Below, in pieces: positions 21,341 through 33,560 of a stretch of DNA of 64,000 bases. The notes below the pieces were generated by a model, which was not told the DNA's origin, did not search any database, and was given only the letters and a program-made list of their open reading frames with translations. Where the stretch lies: positions 1,728,001 through 1,792,000 of the forward strand of contig JAMJFZ010000289.1 of assembly GCA_026225945.1 (NCBI GenBank). The letters are read 5' to 3'. The DNA comes from Cricetomys ansorgei (lineage: Eukaryota; Chordata; Mammalia; Rodentia; Nesomyidae). The position numbers and the translations under genes are program-made. Positions within the stretch are counted from its first letter, which is position 1. Every line of letters starts with the position of its first letter.

Positions 21341-22029
21341 TAAAAGATGATTTGACATGGGACTTCAAATGATGCTTTGGGTAGAATTGCTCTAGAATAT
21401 TAAGATACTGGCTCCATTTGCTTTTGCTGATGCACATGCCGCAGTAGGCACTCTTGTTTCCATTTGCCAAAAGAGAAGCTTGTTCTATAGGCTTGTTCTG
21501 ACCTGGCAAGGCTTAACCCTGGGTATTGAGTTTGATTTGGAGAGAGATGCTGAGTGAGGGAAAACTGAAGTCAAAAGGATATCTCCAGACACATCCATCT
21601 AAATGTCCTTGTTTTCTGAGATTGTTTGCCAGCACCTGCACATATCACATTTTGAATCAAACCACCCGGTGATAAAGCACACCTGCCAAAACTTTTGATG
21701 TGCATGTCGCCCATTGCTGCTGGAACCTGGAAAAGATACAATGTGCCACAGGAGAAGGTCACAGGCGTTTGTGGACATTTTTGAACTCTGGGGTAGGGGA
21801 TCTACTTCATTCTTGTCAATGGGTTAAAAATGTCAAAGAAAACTGATTGGAAAGGAGATGGCATCTTCAGAGGCGGTCTCGGCGATGCCGTCACTTTTCC
21901 CATGATGCACCAGGTGTAACTAAAGTAACGAAAAGGGAGAGATTTAACTTGCACTGTGGGAAAATGCAAGATGAAAATTTGAAAATGTGTTTAAATAAAA
22001 ATGTTGGTTTTGAGCTGTTTTGTTGTTAT
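21341..22029. other. Unannotated sequence
   Basis: Nothing was recognised. Confidence 0.45.
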
Positions 22030-22130
22030 TGAGACAGGTTCTTGCTACATAGCCCCATCTTGCCTGGATTCTTCCTTCTTAGGCTCCTCATGTAAGATAC
22101 AATCATGCATCGCCATGTCCAGTTTTGACC
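22030..22130 (-). mobile_element. Old B1-type (proto-B1) SINE fragment
   Basis: It reads 'ttgagacaggttcttgctac', 'atagccccatcttgcctgg', and then 'cttaggctcctcatg...atcatgcatcgccatg', the reverse complement of a B1/7SL-like monomer with many changes. There is no clear A-tail or target duplication. Confidence 0.6.
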
Positions 22131-22999
22131 CAGATTTGAAGAATCATCTCATCTTCTTTACTGTATCAGCTTTGAAGTTCATATGGGCCATGCACCTCTC
22201 TTGGGCCCAGATGGGGTACACAAGGTATAAAGGGTACCATAGTGCTAATGAGAACTTTAAAGTCATGTAAGCAAGAGCTAGATTCATGCACCGGTATCCA
22301 TTTTCACTTTGGTTTACATATCTCTTCTTTCATCAGGAGTCACATAAATATTGCAAGCTTGATGAGATAAGAGTAAACTCTTGTTGAATGATGAATGAAT
22401 GCCCGATTAATTGGGTCTTCTCTACCCGCCTCTCACTCTCTCTTGCTTTACCTTCTTCCTTTTAATTCCCGGGGAAACTCCTCAATGCCTCCTACACTCG
22501 GTCTTTGCCTTTGTCTGCCCTGAGTATTGCAAGTGACTAGTTCATCCCCCATTCTCATGAACTTGTGTATCCCAGCTACAACTTTCCCCGTGTTCTCTTG
22601 TCTCTTCCATGACTTTGAATTGCTTTTTACATAAGCCACCACTACGATTGTAAATTCCTGCGAAGTCTTCCCAGTTTCAAAAATGGGCCTTTCCCATACA
22701 TCATCCTCATACGGAGAAATAATGTTAATCTTGTCTATGATTTAACCACAGTGTAATATTGGGATCCCCATGCCAGCAAGACTAAAATATTATATCTTCA
22801 GAATATATGGCTCTAATTAACCTTCAGAACTACTGTTGGCTTTGCGAGCCAATACCATTTTACATGGGAGGAGCCTGTGTCTCAGAACGTTTCTCCAAAA
22901 TTGCCTAGGCAGTGGGCAACAGAGAGATAAATCTACTACCTCTGATGTGGGCTTGCTTGCCAGCATTGTAAAGGGTGATCATCACTAATTGCACTCATT
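22131..22999. other. Unannotated sequence
   Basis: Nothing was recognised. Confidence 0.45.
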
Positions 23000-23084
23000 C
23001 TTCCTCCCTCCCTCCCTCCCTTCCTTCCTTCCTTCCTTCCTTCCTTCCTTCCTTCCTTCCTTTTTTTCCTTCCTTCCTTCCTTA
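23000..23084 (+). repeat. (CTTC)n/(CCTC)n microsatellite
   Basis: CCTC units give way to CTTC units, broken by a T-run near 23062. Confidence 0.95.
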
Positions 23085-24373
23085 GTGGTGAGTAGTGAAA
23101 AATGACATGGAGGAGGAGCAGAAGAACTGTTCAGAACCTTCCCAATCAGCTCCCAGAGAACCAAACACTTGGGAAGTAGGAAGTCATGACTAAAGTTCTG
23201 GGAAGTAGCATTTTGGTAAAACTTTATAGTGCTGAGTTCTGCCACATGAGACTATTCCAAGAGCTGCTGTGTTGAGCAGCTAATTAATCCTCTTGAGGCA
23301 ATTACCCAGCCACCAGAAATGGTCTACTGCAGGCCCATGCCCAGGGGCACAGACTGTTAAATAAGCAGCAGAAGAACCTTGAAGTGGCAGGTTTGTGACT
23401 GGTCCTTCCTGAGGTCAGCACTTCAGTCGCTTGCTTGGGCTGGGCCCAGCAAGCATGGCTTCACGCACAGGTGGGTGTACTGTAAGTGCTTTTTAATGAT
23501 GGTGGTGGCGATGATGTATGAAGGTCTGTTTATACTTGCAGAGAGGGTCATGTATTTTAACAAGAAGGATTTTTGATTGGCATTTCAAAGAGGCCAGTGT
23601 TGTTGGAAAATGTCAGCACCCTGCATAGGAGGGCACTTCATAAGTGTTAAGGGATTGGGTCTGCTAAGGGGATTAGGATAATTGTTTTGGAGTGAATGGG
23701 CAGGCTCAGTGGAGGTGACCTGAAGTCATTTTAATGGGCCTAGTGGAACTCATGGTGACAACTCAAGCTACTGGATTAAGATGCTCTGATGGAAATTCCC
23801 AACCATTCCTGAGCATCATTTCCACTGGGATACTGTCTGCCTATTGTACTATGTGCCTGGTAGGGTGACTGGCTGCCTATTGTACTATATGCCTGGTAGG
23901 GTGACTCAGTTTCTGGGCTTGAGCAAAGACATGCTGATCAAAGGAACTGCCACCCACCATGTGGCACAGGACTCCTTTGCCTCCGAAGATGAAAGATGCC
24001 TATTTCCATGGAACTTCTCATTTGGAGAACCTTTTAATTCATGCCAGTTCGAGATCAATTAGGGACGAAGCCACATACTGTCAGAAATGAGAGTTCTATG
24101 GATGGAAATAAAGAAGGAAAACTTCATTCTCTTGAGATGCACAGGCTGGGTTGCTGAAAGTGAAGGTTCACCAAGTCTGAAAACCTTAGAAACAAGCTTC
24201 AGATTGAAAGTGTATGTATTTATAGATTAGACCAAATAGCATTTATATTAATCCTGTACATTAATCCATGTCTGTTTGCAACATTCCTTTTATGTTAACA
24301 TATGGTGGGTAAAAAACCGAAAGTTTCAATTGCTGGTTGACTTGAATTAATGAATAAATGAAATAGATGTTGT
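23085..24373. other. Unannotated sequence with a 36-bp tandem duplication
   Basis: No repeat family was recognised. The only structure seen is the duplication at 23837-23908. Confidence 0.45.
23837..23908 (+). repeat. 36-bp tandem duplication
   Basis: The unit beginning CTGCCTATTGTACTATGTGC occurs at 23837-23872 and again at 23873-23908, with three differences (G/A inside the unit and GG/CA at its end). The two copies stay in the same frame. Confidence 0.9.
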
Positions 24374-24397
24374 CTCTCTCTCTCTCTCTCTCTACGT

Positions 24398-24443
<46 letters not shown>
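24374..24443 (+). repeat. Compound (TC)n(TG)n microsatellite
   Basis: TC run 24374-24393, a short ACG break, then TG with one AG interruption to 24443. Confidence 0.95.
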
Positions 24444-24445
<2 letters not shown>

Positions 24446-27400
24446 CTTCTAAAGCTAGAGCATTGTCCTTCAAGTTTGAGTACTTTTGCTTCAAGTCAAT
24501 TTGCTTCAAGTCATAAAACAACAGAATAGCCTTAAACAATGCTTTCTTCCTAAAACTAAACTAAAAGGGAAGAGTCTAAAAGCAAACTTCAGCTTCTTCC
24601 CCAAACTCATTTCATCATGAATACATGAGGTACTCACGGCTATTTGGTAATAGCAGTTCTTTACAGAGCTGCCAGTGCAGCTTGCATGGACAACAGTCAC
24701 CATACCACTTATATCACTAGACTCAGATGCTCTCCAAGGGGCTAGCAGGAGTGTAAAGAGAGAGACGGGGCAGGGTGTCAGCCTGCACGCCGTGGAATGT
24801 CTCCCTTGGGTTGCAGTGTGGGGTTTGCACCTGCAGCCACCAAACTCCGGGTTGCTCTAAGATGCAAGTTGACGAACTGTGTATACAAATGGCTCTTGGC
24901 CTGGAAATGCCATGCCTTCCCACAAGGCTTTGTAAACAGTCTTAACACCCACATTGCGTATCTGGCCTGGGTGGCTTGTAGCCATTTCAGTTGCTTCAGT
25001 GACTGGACAACAACTGCTTAGAGGGTTGGATGTTTTCTTTTTGAGCTAATGCTGGTCCAGGAAAGCTCTTCTTTAAATTAAATTAAGTATAAATTTAATT
25101 TTAAAAAATCATCCATAAAATTTACAGCTCCTTTTTGCAAGGTTTTCCTCCTACAGACACATCCGTCTTTGAAACTCTTCCATCAGGTTCTCCAAGGGAC
25201 AAGGAAAGCACTGAAGATTTTGGTGAAAGAGCCCGCACGTTTGAAACATTCTGTCCCTACTGCAGTACTGCAATCACTGTGAGTGGTTGTTAACGGCCGA
25301 TGTTCCTGGAATTCAACCCAAGTCTACTGAATCAAAAGCCCGAGTGCTGGGTCAGGAATCTTCTGTGCACAGAGCCTCGTAAGCACTTTTGGGAGTGGAC
25401 TCCTGCCAGATGCTGCCAGCTTGTTTTCAGGGACATCCATTAGACCTGGGGCCGTGTCTTCACTGAGTAGGTTTCGTGTTATACAGAAATTCATCACCTT
25501 TTCTGATTCCTATGTTTTCATGTTATCATAAGGACAGCTGTCATCTAAAGCTTTCTCTAAAATAGAAGAAAGAGTTTTAAAAACTCTGGTTTCTGGGCTT
25601 CTCGTTCGCTTTCTTCTATCCCTCTTCTACTTTGCACTCCACTTTTCTTTTTCTCTCCCTTTTTAAAACTTCACTGGCCTAAGTTAGAAGCATATGGGGC
25701 ACACCGAGGGGGAAGGTAAAGTGCCAGAGAACAATAAAATGTCAAGGTAAGCCAACCTCATTTGGGAGATTCGTACAGAGAATGTGAGGGGGAAAGAGGA
25801 ACTTACAGGCGGGCTCTCCGGAGGAGAAATGGCACACTGCAGAGCTCATGGGGAGATCACAGGCAAGGCGTGAAGCTGAATGCTGAAGAACAGGACCAAG
25901 ATATGATTGATGGAAGAGGGTGAGTGAGAAAGAACCAAAGACATGGCTTCGTGCGAATCCCACACAGAATGCAACCAATGTAATGCGTTAAGGGGACTTT
26001 ATGGAGGGAGAGGAGAGTTTTGAGAAATTTTATTTGGCTTCTAGATGAGTCAAAGAATCAATTCTCCATCGATTTGATGCAGATAGATGGTAGCTCCAAG
26101 CCTTTGTCCGTGTTTCTCCATTCCGACTACTGCCATTTCCTAAACATATCAGTAAGCACCCCTAAAACACCTTCACAGAGATCATTAACATAGTATATTC
26201 TCCAATTCTCCTCACTTTCATGATCCATATACATGGGTAGATGTGTCTACCTGAAATTAAATGTTTTTTTTTTCTCCCTCTCTCTAAACCTACTTTAAGT
26301 AGTTGTGAAGCACAGTGTGCTTGTGGGATATCATGCGGTCTAAACTTGACCTTCCTGACCCCTGCTCCACTTAAAGAGTCTGAATGTGAGATGTGTGCAA
26401 TGAGGAAAATGGGTGCAGAGCTGAGGGCTGGAGACGAGCTAGTTTAATTCCTTTGGATTAAGACCTTGAAAACTCCAAATCAAAACCCACTAAAGAACAT
26501 TTCCCCGCGAAGCTCTTGGGCCCTGAGAATGGGGACTGGAAGGGAGGAACATCCTGGCAAAGGCTGTGAGCTGTGTGAAGGAGGAAGAGCTGATGTGAGC
26601 GGTGCAGAGTGGCTGAGAGCTAGCAGGGCTATGTGAGTCTGGTGTACCCCCAGGTGAGGAAGGAGCCCTACTCAAAGAAACCCTACGGAGAGGTTCTTGA
26701 CCTATCAAACTCCTCATAGTGAGTCTGAATATGTAGCCAGTGCCACGGGTAAAGTAAGGACGGTATCAGAGGCGAGAGAACACTTGGGTGCGTGTCTGAT
26801 GAAGCACAGGGACAATGCCAGTGAGGGGACCCAGGCTGCATGCCAAGCAACTGTGCTGCGTCTGGGCAGCCATTATTTCCTCTACATTAAACAAAGTCAA
26901 CGGAATACTTCGGAAGAAGGATAGACCAATTTCTCTAATTTATCTAAAGCTAAAGAGAAAAAATGGAACTCATTCTTTTGGCCAGTGGGGAGAAAAAAGT
27001 TCATGCACTCTTTTGCTTTGGCAGGATCAGCTCTAATGATTCATGTCTGGGAGACCTGACTCCTGGAGAAGAACATCAGGAAAGGGGAAGTTGCTAAAGG
27101 TTTGCACACGCTGATCATAAACCTTTCCCCGAGTGGAAAATAAGTTGAACGGCTTATGCTGATCTTCCCCTTGCCTATCCTGCTGCTCCGCCTTTGCTTC
27201 CTTGCTGTACTCCAAGGAAGCTGGGACTATGAGAACAAGATGGTAATAAAATATTTAGTTCTAGGAGTGGCAGATTTGGCTCCTGTGATCCTGCTAATTG
27301 GGAGGGTGCCTGCTATCTCCCTAGATCCCCAAAGGGCTTCAGCAAATGGCACACGCATGCAGACATGCTCCGGGATTGATTCGAAAGTCAATTCACAGGG

Positions 27401-27803
27401 GTGTGTGAAAATCAGCCTTATTATTTTAGATCTGGGATTGAATTTTATTAATGCGTGTGGATGTGATATTAGGGAGTAAATGGGTCCTTTGGCAAACAAG
27501 AAAGAGTACATGGTGTACATATGGATTAAAACTTGTATTAAAATATGCATGTCACGTGCAGACCAACAAACAAAAACAACAAAAGCTCAAATGTAAAACG
27601 GCAGGTCAAATTTTACCTTGGTGCCAACGATTTTTGATTCCTGCCTTCAAGTCATGTTTTCCATTTATAAATGCCATCCCAAAGTTGAATTGCAAGCCAA
27701 CTTTGTGGTTCTGAATATTTTGGGTCATCGACCTTTGTTTCAATATTTCATTTTTAAGCTCGTAATTGAAATCAGGTAAGGGCAGGGGGTGGGGCTCCTG
27801 CAT
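24444..27803. other. Long stretch without recognised repeats
   Basis: About 3.4 kb with no interspersed repeat I can recognise and no open frame above about 107 codons. It contains a short AT hairpin (25075-25084 with 25092-25101). The lack of recent repeats contrasts with the flanks. Confidence 0.45.
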
Positions 27804-27804
27804 T

Positions 27805-27872
<68 letters not shown>

Positions 27873-27890
27873 TTTCTTTTTTTTTTTACT
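27804..27890 (+). repeat. (TTTC)n microsatellite
   Basis: Regular TTTC units to about 27871, then a T-rich end. Confidence 0.95.
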
Positions 27891-28599
27891 TCTGAATTGA
27901 GTATAGATAGAATTAAAAATTGTCTAAGAATATTCAATGTTTGTCAGATTTGTTGATAGGTACTAGAGGTTTCTGACTATCATACTCTTTAGATGATATC
28001 AGAAAAGGGAAATGGCTGTCAGAAATATGCTGAAAGGTAGAGGAGAGAGCCACAAACTCTGCTATTCTGGAGACAGGGTCTGTACAAGATCAATGTTGTT
28101 AGCGTCCTTTCCATTCTGTAGCAGGGTGCCCGGCGTATGAGCGGGCCTCCGTTCATGTCTGTTGAAAACTTGAAAGTGTCCAAGTTGTTCTATCTTGCTT
28201 TCGCTTCTGCAGCATCATACACTTCAGACATAGTCCTTGGTTAACTGACGAAGCAGCATGCGGGGAGAACACTGGAACAAGACTGCGTGTGGCCAAAACC
28301 TGTGTGTTTAAAAGAGATAAATGAGAATAACTCTCTTCCCTTGGTACTGCTGACAGAAAACATCTCTGCGATTTTGTAATTTGCTCATGTCTCATTGAAA
28401 TAATGCACTGTAGGACTGAAGCATAGATCAAGAGGCGAACACATAGTAAATTGGGACCAGTTAAACCTTAGCGGTGTAAATGAAACCTCTAAATTGTGTG
28501 AACCACGAGCAGCCTTGCAACTCTTTACATGTGCAAAGAACTGAATGAAGACATATGGTCACCATCAACTTGGTTATTTAATTCTGGGATGACACACGT
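27891..28599. other. Unannotated sequence
   Basis: Nothing was recognised. Minus-strand frames up to 92 codons are unrecognised. Confidence 0.45.
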
Positions 28600-29060
28600 A
28601 TTAATCTAACTGAAAGGGGGAGCTACTATATAGTTGGTTATAATTAACCAACCACAAATTTCTATAACCACTTCAGCCTAAACCAAAAGCCAAAATGGCA
28701 TTTCATGATTACACCATCCCACCCAGATTTGCATTTCTTGATGAATTCCCAAGGTTAGGCTATGAGCCATACTGTAAAACCAACCCTCAATTACACCTTT
28801 TTAGAGGGGCAGATTAGTGGCAGGTGGTGCCTGCTATAAAAGCCTCATTAAAACACCTTCTGGTGGAGTTTCACAAAAGGAAGCCACCAGATGGAGACCC
28901 ATCTCCACATGGTAGTCTTACCTCAAATGAGAGTTTCACCTGACACTTTGGGGACAGACAATTTTTTTCTCACCTAACAAGCCACTGAGGTTCAAAAGAC
29001 GATCTATTAGGATTAATCGTACTTGATCACTAATCCATTGTAATGCCATATGCTGAGAAC
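28600..29060. promoter_or_regulatory. Candidate conserved non-coding element
   Basis: A repeat-free stretch with closely spaced motif-like sequences: GGTTATAATTAACC (28636-28649), resembling an HNF1 palindrome, overlapping AACCACAAA (28650-28658), resembling a RUNX site, and 'ggattaatc' further right, resembling a bicoid-type homeobox site. There is no coding potential. The regulatory role is inference from composition only. Confidence 0.25.
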
Positions 29061-31957
29061 GTTGTTCACTGTTAAGCCTGGAGCCAGGTAGAGCCCCTCT
29101 GGTAATGTAAACCGTCCCATTTTCCTGGAGCTAATCTCATTTCACCTCCTCCCAGACCCCACATGCCAGGAACGGGGCGCTTAACTCTTCCTACTCTGTC
29201 TCTGATGCATTTTTGAATGGTAGCAAATCTGATCTCCAAGGTAATGACGCCGAAACCTGCTGACTAATTGGAAAATGAGTTTCCTGGTGTTGCTTGCTTA
29301 GCAGGGCGAATGGATGAAAGGTATTTATTCCATTGTGCACAAATTCAAAGACTTCGCCTGGCCTTCTTATCGGCACAGCTTGGTATTACTCATCTGCTTC
29401 TCTTTCCTGAATGCGTTTGTTGAATCTGCGATTTACTGGCTTGGAACAATCGGCCAGCTGGGCAGTGAGAGTGAGATTTACTTTCATAGAGGGGGATTCT
29501 GTCACCTTATGCAGTCCTTGAAGTGGCAAGCTTTTTTATTTTTTTTTTTTGAGTGGATTGCCTTTGGTATGTGTCCAAACCATTAAGTGCTAAACTGTAT
29601 AATATTGTAGTAGTCTCTGTCTCCCTGTCTGCGTGTATCTCTCTCCTCCTTCTCTACGTATATCTATATCCAGAGATATAGATATAAATATATGGATTTA
29701 CATACGTAGAGAGATAAGATATAGATATAGAATTCTTGTGTGTGTTTTGTGTTAAGCTACTTACAGGGCACCACCCACAAAGCAAATCACTTTCTAAGAG
29801 AAAGATGGTCTTTCTTGCTCAGACCCCATATTTATGAGTCGCTCACATGTTAAACACACACACACACAAACGAGCCCCTCACATTTTCCTCTAGTTCTGG
29901 GTTCCATTGTGAGGGGGTAAGTAAAAGGATGTCAATGTCCCCTGCAATGGTTCCAACTGTACAGACTGCTAGATGGCCTGGAACAGAGACTCCACCTGCA
30001 GCCTGTGGGAAGCCGTTCAGTAAGACAATAGCCACTCTAAATAAGCCTGGACACTCAGCAAATAGGGCTTGGTATGTGTCATGTGACATGCTTTCCTCAT
30101 AAACTGTTCCTTCCAAATATCATGCTAGGGAGGGAGTCATGACAGTGGGAGCAACCCGAGTTACAAAAACTTGATCCACACATTGTATGTTCTTTGAGTC
30201 CAGCAGAACCCAAATGAAGACTCTCAGACTTCGACACTGACTGCTAAATCAGAATCTGTGCAGGCTGGATCTGTAACAAACCACACAGGTGACTGTAGTA
30301 TACCCTAAATTTTAAATGACCCCCGTTGGTTGAAATCAAGCCAGGATCCTCAAACCTTTGTCCTCTTTCTTCGTACAGAAGGTCATGTGACTCTGTGGGC
30401 TGGCAGGGAAAAGAATGAAAAAATATCACATACCTCACTTTCTCTCTGGATCAAATGTGTTCAAGGTTGCTATGAGTGTTTTGTATTATCCAAATGGTAT
30501 ATCTAATACGTCCCATACTGTACATGTTTACGAACCCTTAAAAATCGTAAGTTTCTAGCGACACATATAAATCACTCGAGCCTTGTTCCTCTAGTTTATG
30601 CAGTCACCAGACACCAGGGATAAAAATATAACCCCAGCATTCCCAGCTGGAAGAGTTTATTTTATCACACATGAGAACTGCTAGCTTTGGTCAGGCAGCA
30701 GGGAATCTCCTAGGATATGTCTCGGAGAGAGAGAGGGGTGGGGCTCTAGTTTCTTTAGTCTCTCCTCTGATTCGAAAGCCAACTTCTACTTTAATACATT
30801 AAGTGCATAAGTTACAAGGAAGTGCATAAGTTATAAAGAAAAAAAATTTATATATCCTTATACAGATCTCGGAGAGTAGAAAGGAATCTTCTCTATCTCT
30901 GCCTCGCCTTTGTCTTCCATCTCCCCTGAGCAGTCATGGGCTAGAGTGCTTTCCTAAAGCAGAATTCAGTCCAGGAGGAATAAGATATATGCACTGAGTT
31001 TAGTGTGGCTAGCCAAGGAGCACTCTATGAGGGCTGACGTATCAAAGTTGGCCAGGGGTTAAATCTAATTACCAAGAGCAGTAGGTGCCCACACTAATGG
31101 GGAAACGGTGACTTTAGCCTGGCTAGGAGTGCAAGGGTTCAATGACTATGGGAGGATTAGAAAGTGTCTGCATGGAAAGGGCAACAGCCGTTCCCTATTG
31201 AGGTTACCATGTTACTTGGGGCACAGTGGAAACTGCAAAGGGCAGAAGATTATCCTAAGTACCTGGTTAGCCGATACAGACAGAATCAGAAAGGAAGGCT
31301 CCTTCTCCAGTGCTTATAGGTAGGACCCAGGAAAGCAGCTAGGTGACCAGGGAGAATGATCTATGTAGAGGAACACTTGGGATTTTTAAGGAAAGTGTTT
31401 TGATTTAACTGACTAGTCACTAGAGGGTCGTGTTCCCACCCCAGCTGTGGTGTATTTGTTTACGAGTTGGAATTGGAATGCTTGATGCAGGTGGCTATAA
31501 TTTGGTTAGGTGCATGCGTTCTGGTACCTGTAGCTTGTCTTTGGGATTGAGTGCCGCATGGGTTTATGGGAACTTTTGGCTTAGGGCATAAAGGATCTGA
31601 AGCCCTGAGAGTTGGGGTGGGCGTTGGTTGATGGATGGTTGGTTGGGTTGCTGTCGTTTTAGTGAGATAATTTCTAAGAGAAGAAAGGTTGGAGAGATTC
31701 CAGCTTAGGACAGCCTAAGAAGAGGCTGTGAAGATTTCTACCTTTCTCTCTCTTTCCGTATTAAGGCCTCTTGTAAAAGCGGTGAAGATTTCTATCTTTC
31801 CTTTGTACTTCCCCGAACTGAGAGTAAAAGATTGTAGTGTAATTGCTACAGATCTGTATAGCAGTATTGAGTCCTGAGACATCATTCCTCCCTCAGAGTT
31901 GCTAAGGCCAAGGAGCTGTGTTAACCTTGAACAGCCAAAGGAGTTTCTTCCTGGATT
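29061..31957. other. Long stretch without recognised repeats
   Basis: About 2.9 kb. It contains a nested inverted repeat at 29651-29712 and a loose duplication of 'gtgaagatttcta' (about 31729 and 31782). An 88-codon minus frame at 29850-30116 is unrecognised. Confidence 0.45.
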
Positions 31958-32137
31958 GTGTGTGTGTGTGTGTATGTGTGTGTGTGTATGTGTGTGCGTG
32001 TGTGTATGTGTGTGTGTGCGTGTGTGTATGTGTGTGTGTGTGTGTATGTGTGTGTATGTGTGTATGTGTGTGTGTGTATGTGTGTATGTGTGTGCGTGTG
32101 TGCGTGTGTGTGCGTGTGTGTGTATGTTTGTGTGTGT
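31958..32137 (+). repeat. (TG)n tract with TATG and CGTG interruptions
   Basis: About 180 bases of strictly alternating purine and pyrimidine in which TA or CG replaces TG at irregular steps. All open frames through it, on both strands, are Cys/Val or Thr/His artefacts. Confidence 0.97.
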
Positions 32138-32999
32138 AGGATTTTCTGCCTGTCCACCTTCCCCTTACTGACCTGCTAATAGCAGTCTGCCATGATGTCC
32201 TTCAAAAATATAACTCCTATAACTCCCAGGGAGACTGGGGCACATGAGGGAATCAGAATCAAGTCTACCAAACAAAACAAAAAAAAATACAAATGACTCT
32301 GAGTTTCCTTGCCCCTTTATTTTTGATCCATAATGAGTTTTGGTAGGAATATCGATTGCTGCAAAAATGTCGCACTGCCCACGTAAAGCGCAGTTAAAAG
32401 CTCTCCGCTCTGCTTTGATAAGGAAGGGCTTCCAGGCAGTTCTCACAAGGTGGCAACTGTGATCCTGCGCCAACCCTGAGCTTCTCTTGTGCCCTCTAAC
32501 GTTCTTCGTCTTTTCTCTGGTTGCTGTGTCTTCGTTTAATTTTGCTTCTTGGAGCTTCTCTCTAGGACGGCTGCGTGTAACACGGGCTTTGCTGTTTGTG
32601 GCTGTGGGTGGCTTTTGTCCTCTGGAAGTGCATGTCTCTCTCCTTGCCATTCTGTCCTCACACTTCTTCCAAAAGTTCCTGCTCTCTAAAACCAAGATTT
32701 GTGTGTTATTTTGAGAATATAAAATTCTAACTTTCACGCTTTGCTGTTGTTTGCTGTCCACATGCCTCAGAGTTTGTGGAGAGCGAGACACTCATTTCTG
32801 AGCGTTCAGTTTTTCAGATATGTGATTCAACACTGAAAAGAGATGTACACACTGAAGAGAGAGAAGCATTGAAGAGAGATGAACAGAACAGTCCAAGATC
32901 AACCCCCATTTTCCCACACTCTGAAGTTAATTTGCTTATCAAAATAAAACAGTTTTTTTTTTTCTTTCTTCAGGAAAGCATTTACTTGGAGACCTTTTA
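32138..32999. other. Unannotated sequence with a 208-codon open frame on the minus strand
   Basis: No repeat was recognised. The frame 32165-32791 (minus) starts with ATG and is rich in Arg, Lys, Ser and Thr, with no domain, signal peptide or membrane segment that I recognise. It is the longest frame in the window that is not low-complexity. Without homology it is most simply a chance frame. Confidence 0.4.
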
Positions 33000-33560
33000 T
33001 TATATCTGATTACCTCAGGTTTCCCCCAAAGAAGAAATGTAAGCTCCAATTAGGGCTGAAGGAGGGAGGGAGGGGCAGGCTTAGGTGCTAAATTCCCTAG
33101 AGCCTGCTCTCCCTCAGACAGACCACAAGATTCTCCAGCCCAGTTAATTTCTTCCCATTTAACTAATAGAGGGCTAGGGAGTGACCTTTGCAGGCCAGTG
33201 GGCAGGAGCTGAGAAACACTCCCCCAAATGAGCAGGGGATATATATCTGTTTACTACACAGCCTGTAGGCCTCAGCTAATGACATTAATTCCACGCCCCC
33301 CACCCCCTCAGCATTTCATTAGGTGACAGACAGGGAGCACACTCTGGAAGGAACTGTTTCACCCAGCAGCCAGCTGTGAAGAGTCACTCCAGGACCAGAG
33401 CCGCCTCTCCTAATTTGCTTTTCCTCTTCTATTATCCCTGACATGTTCACTGAACTACAGGCTGCATATGTTTAAAAATAATTAAATGTGCTCCACACAA
33501 ATGGGCAATGTTTCCTCAACCCTTGCAATGAGCGTTCTGTGTTTGGACAGATTTTTTTTT
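33000..33560. promoter_or_regulatory. Candidate conserved non-coding element
   Basis: Repeat-free, with clustered motif-like sequence: TGACCTTTGCAGG (33182-33194), resembling a nuclear-receptor half-site, CTAATGACATTAATT (33276-33290), a paired homeobox-core arrangement, and 'catttcattaggtgacag' just downstream. There is no coding potential. Function is inferred from composition only. Confidence 0.25.

Noticed and set aside
29850..30116. 88-codon minus frame with ordinary amino-acid composition
   Set aside because: Looks protein-like at first sight, but I recognise no family, and the flanks offer no exon boundaries.
31899..32179. Cys/Val-rich and Thr/His-rich frames on both strands
   Set aside because: They are produced by the TG repeat.
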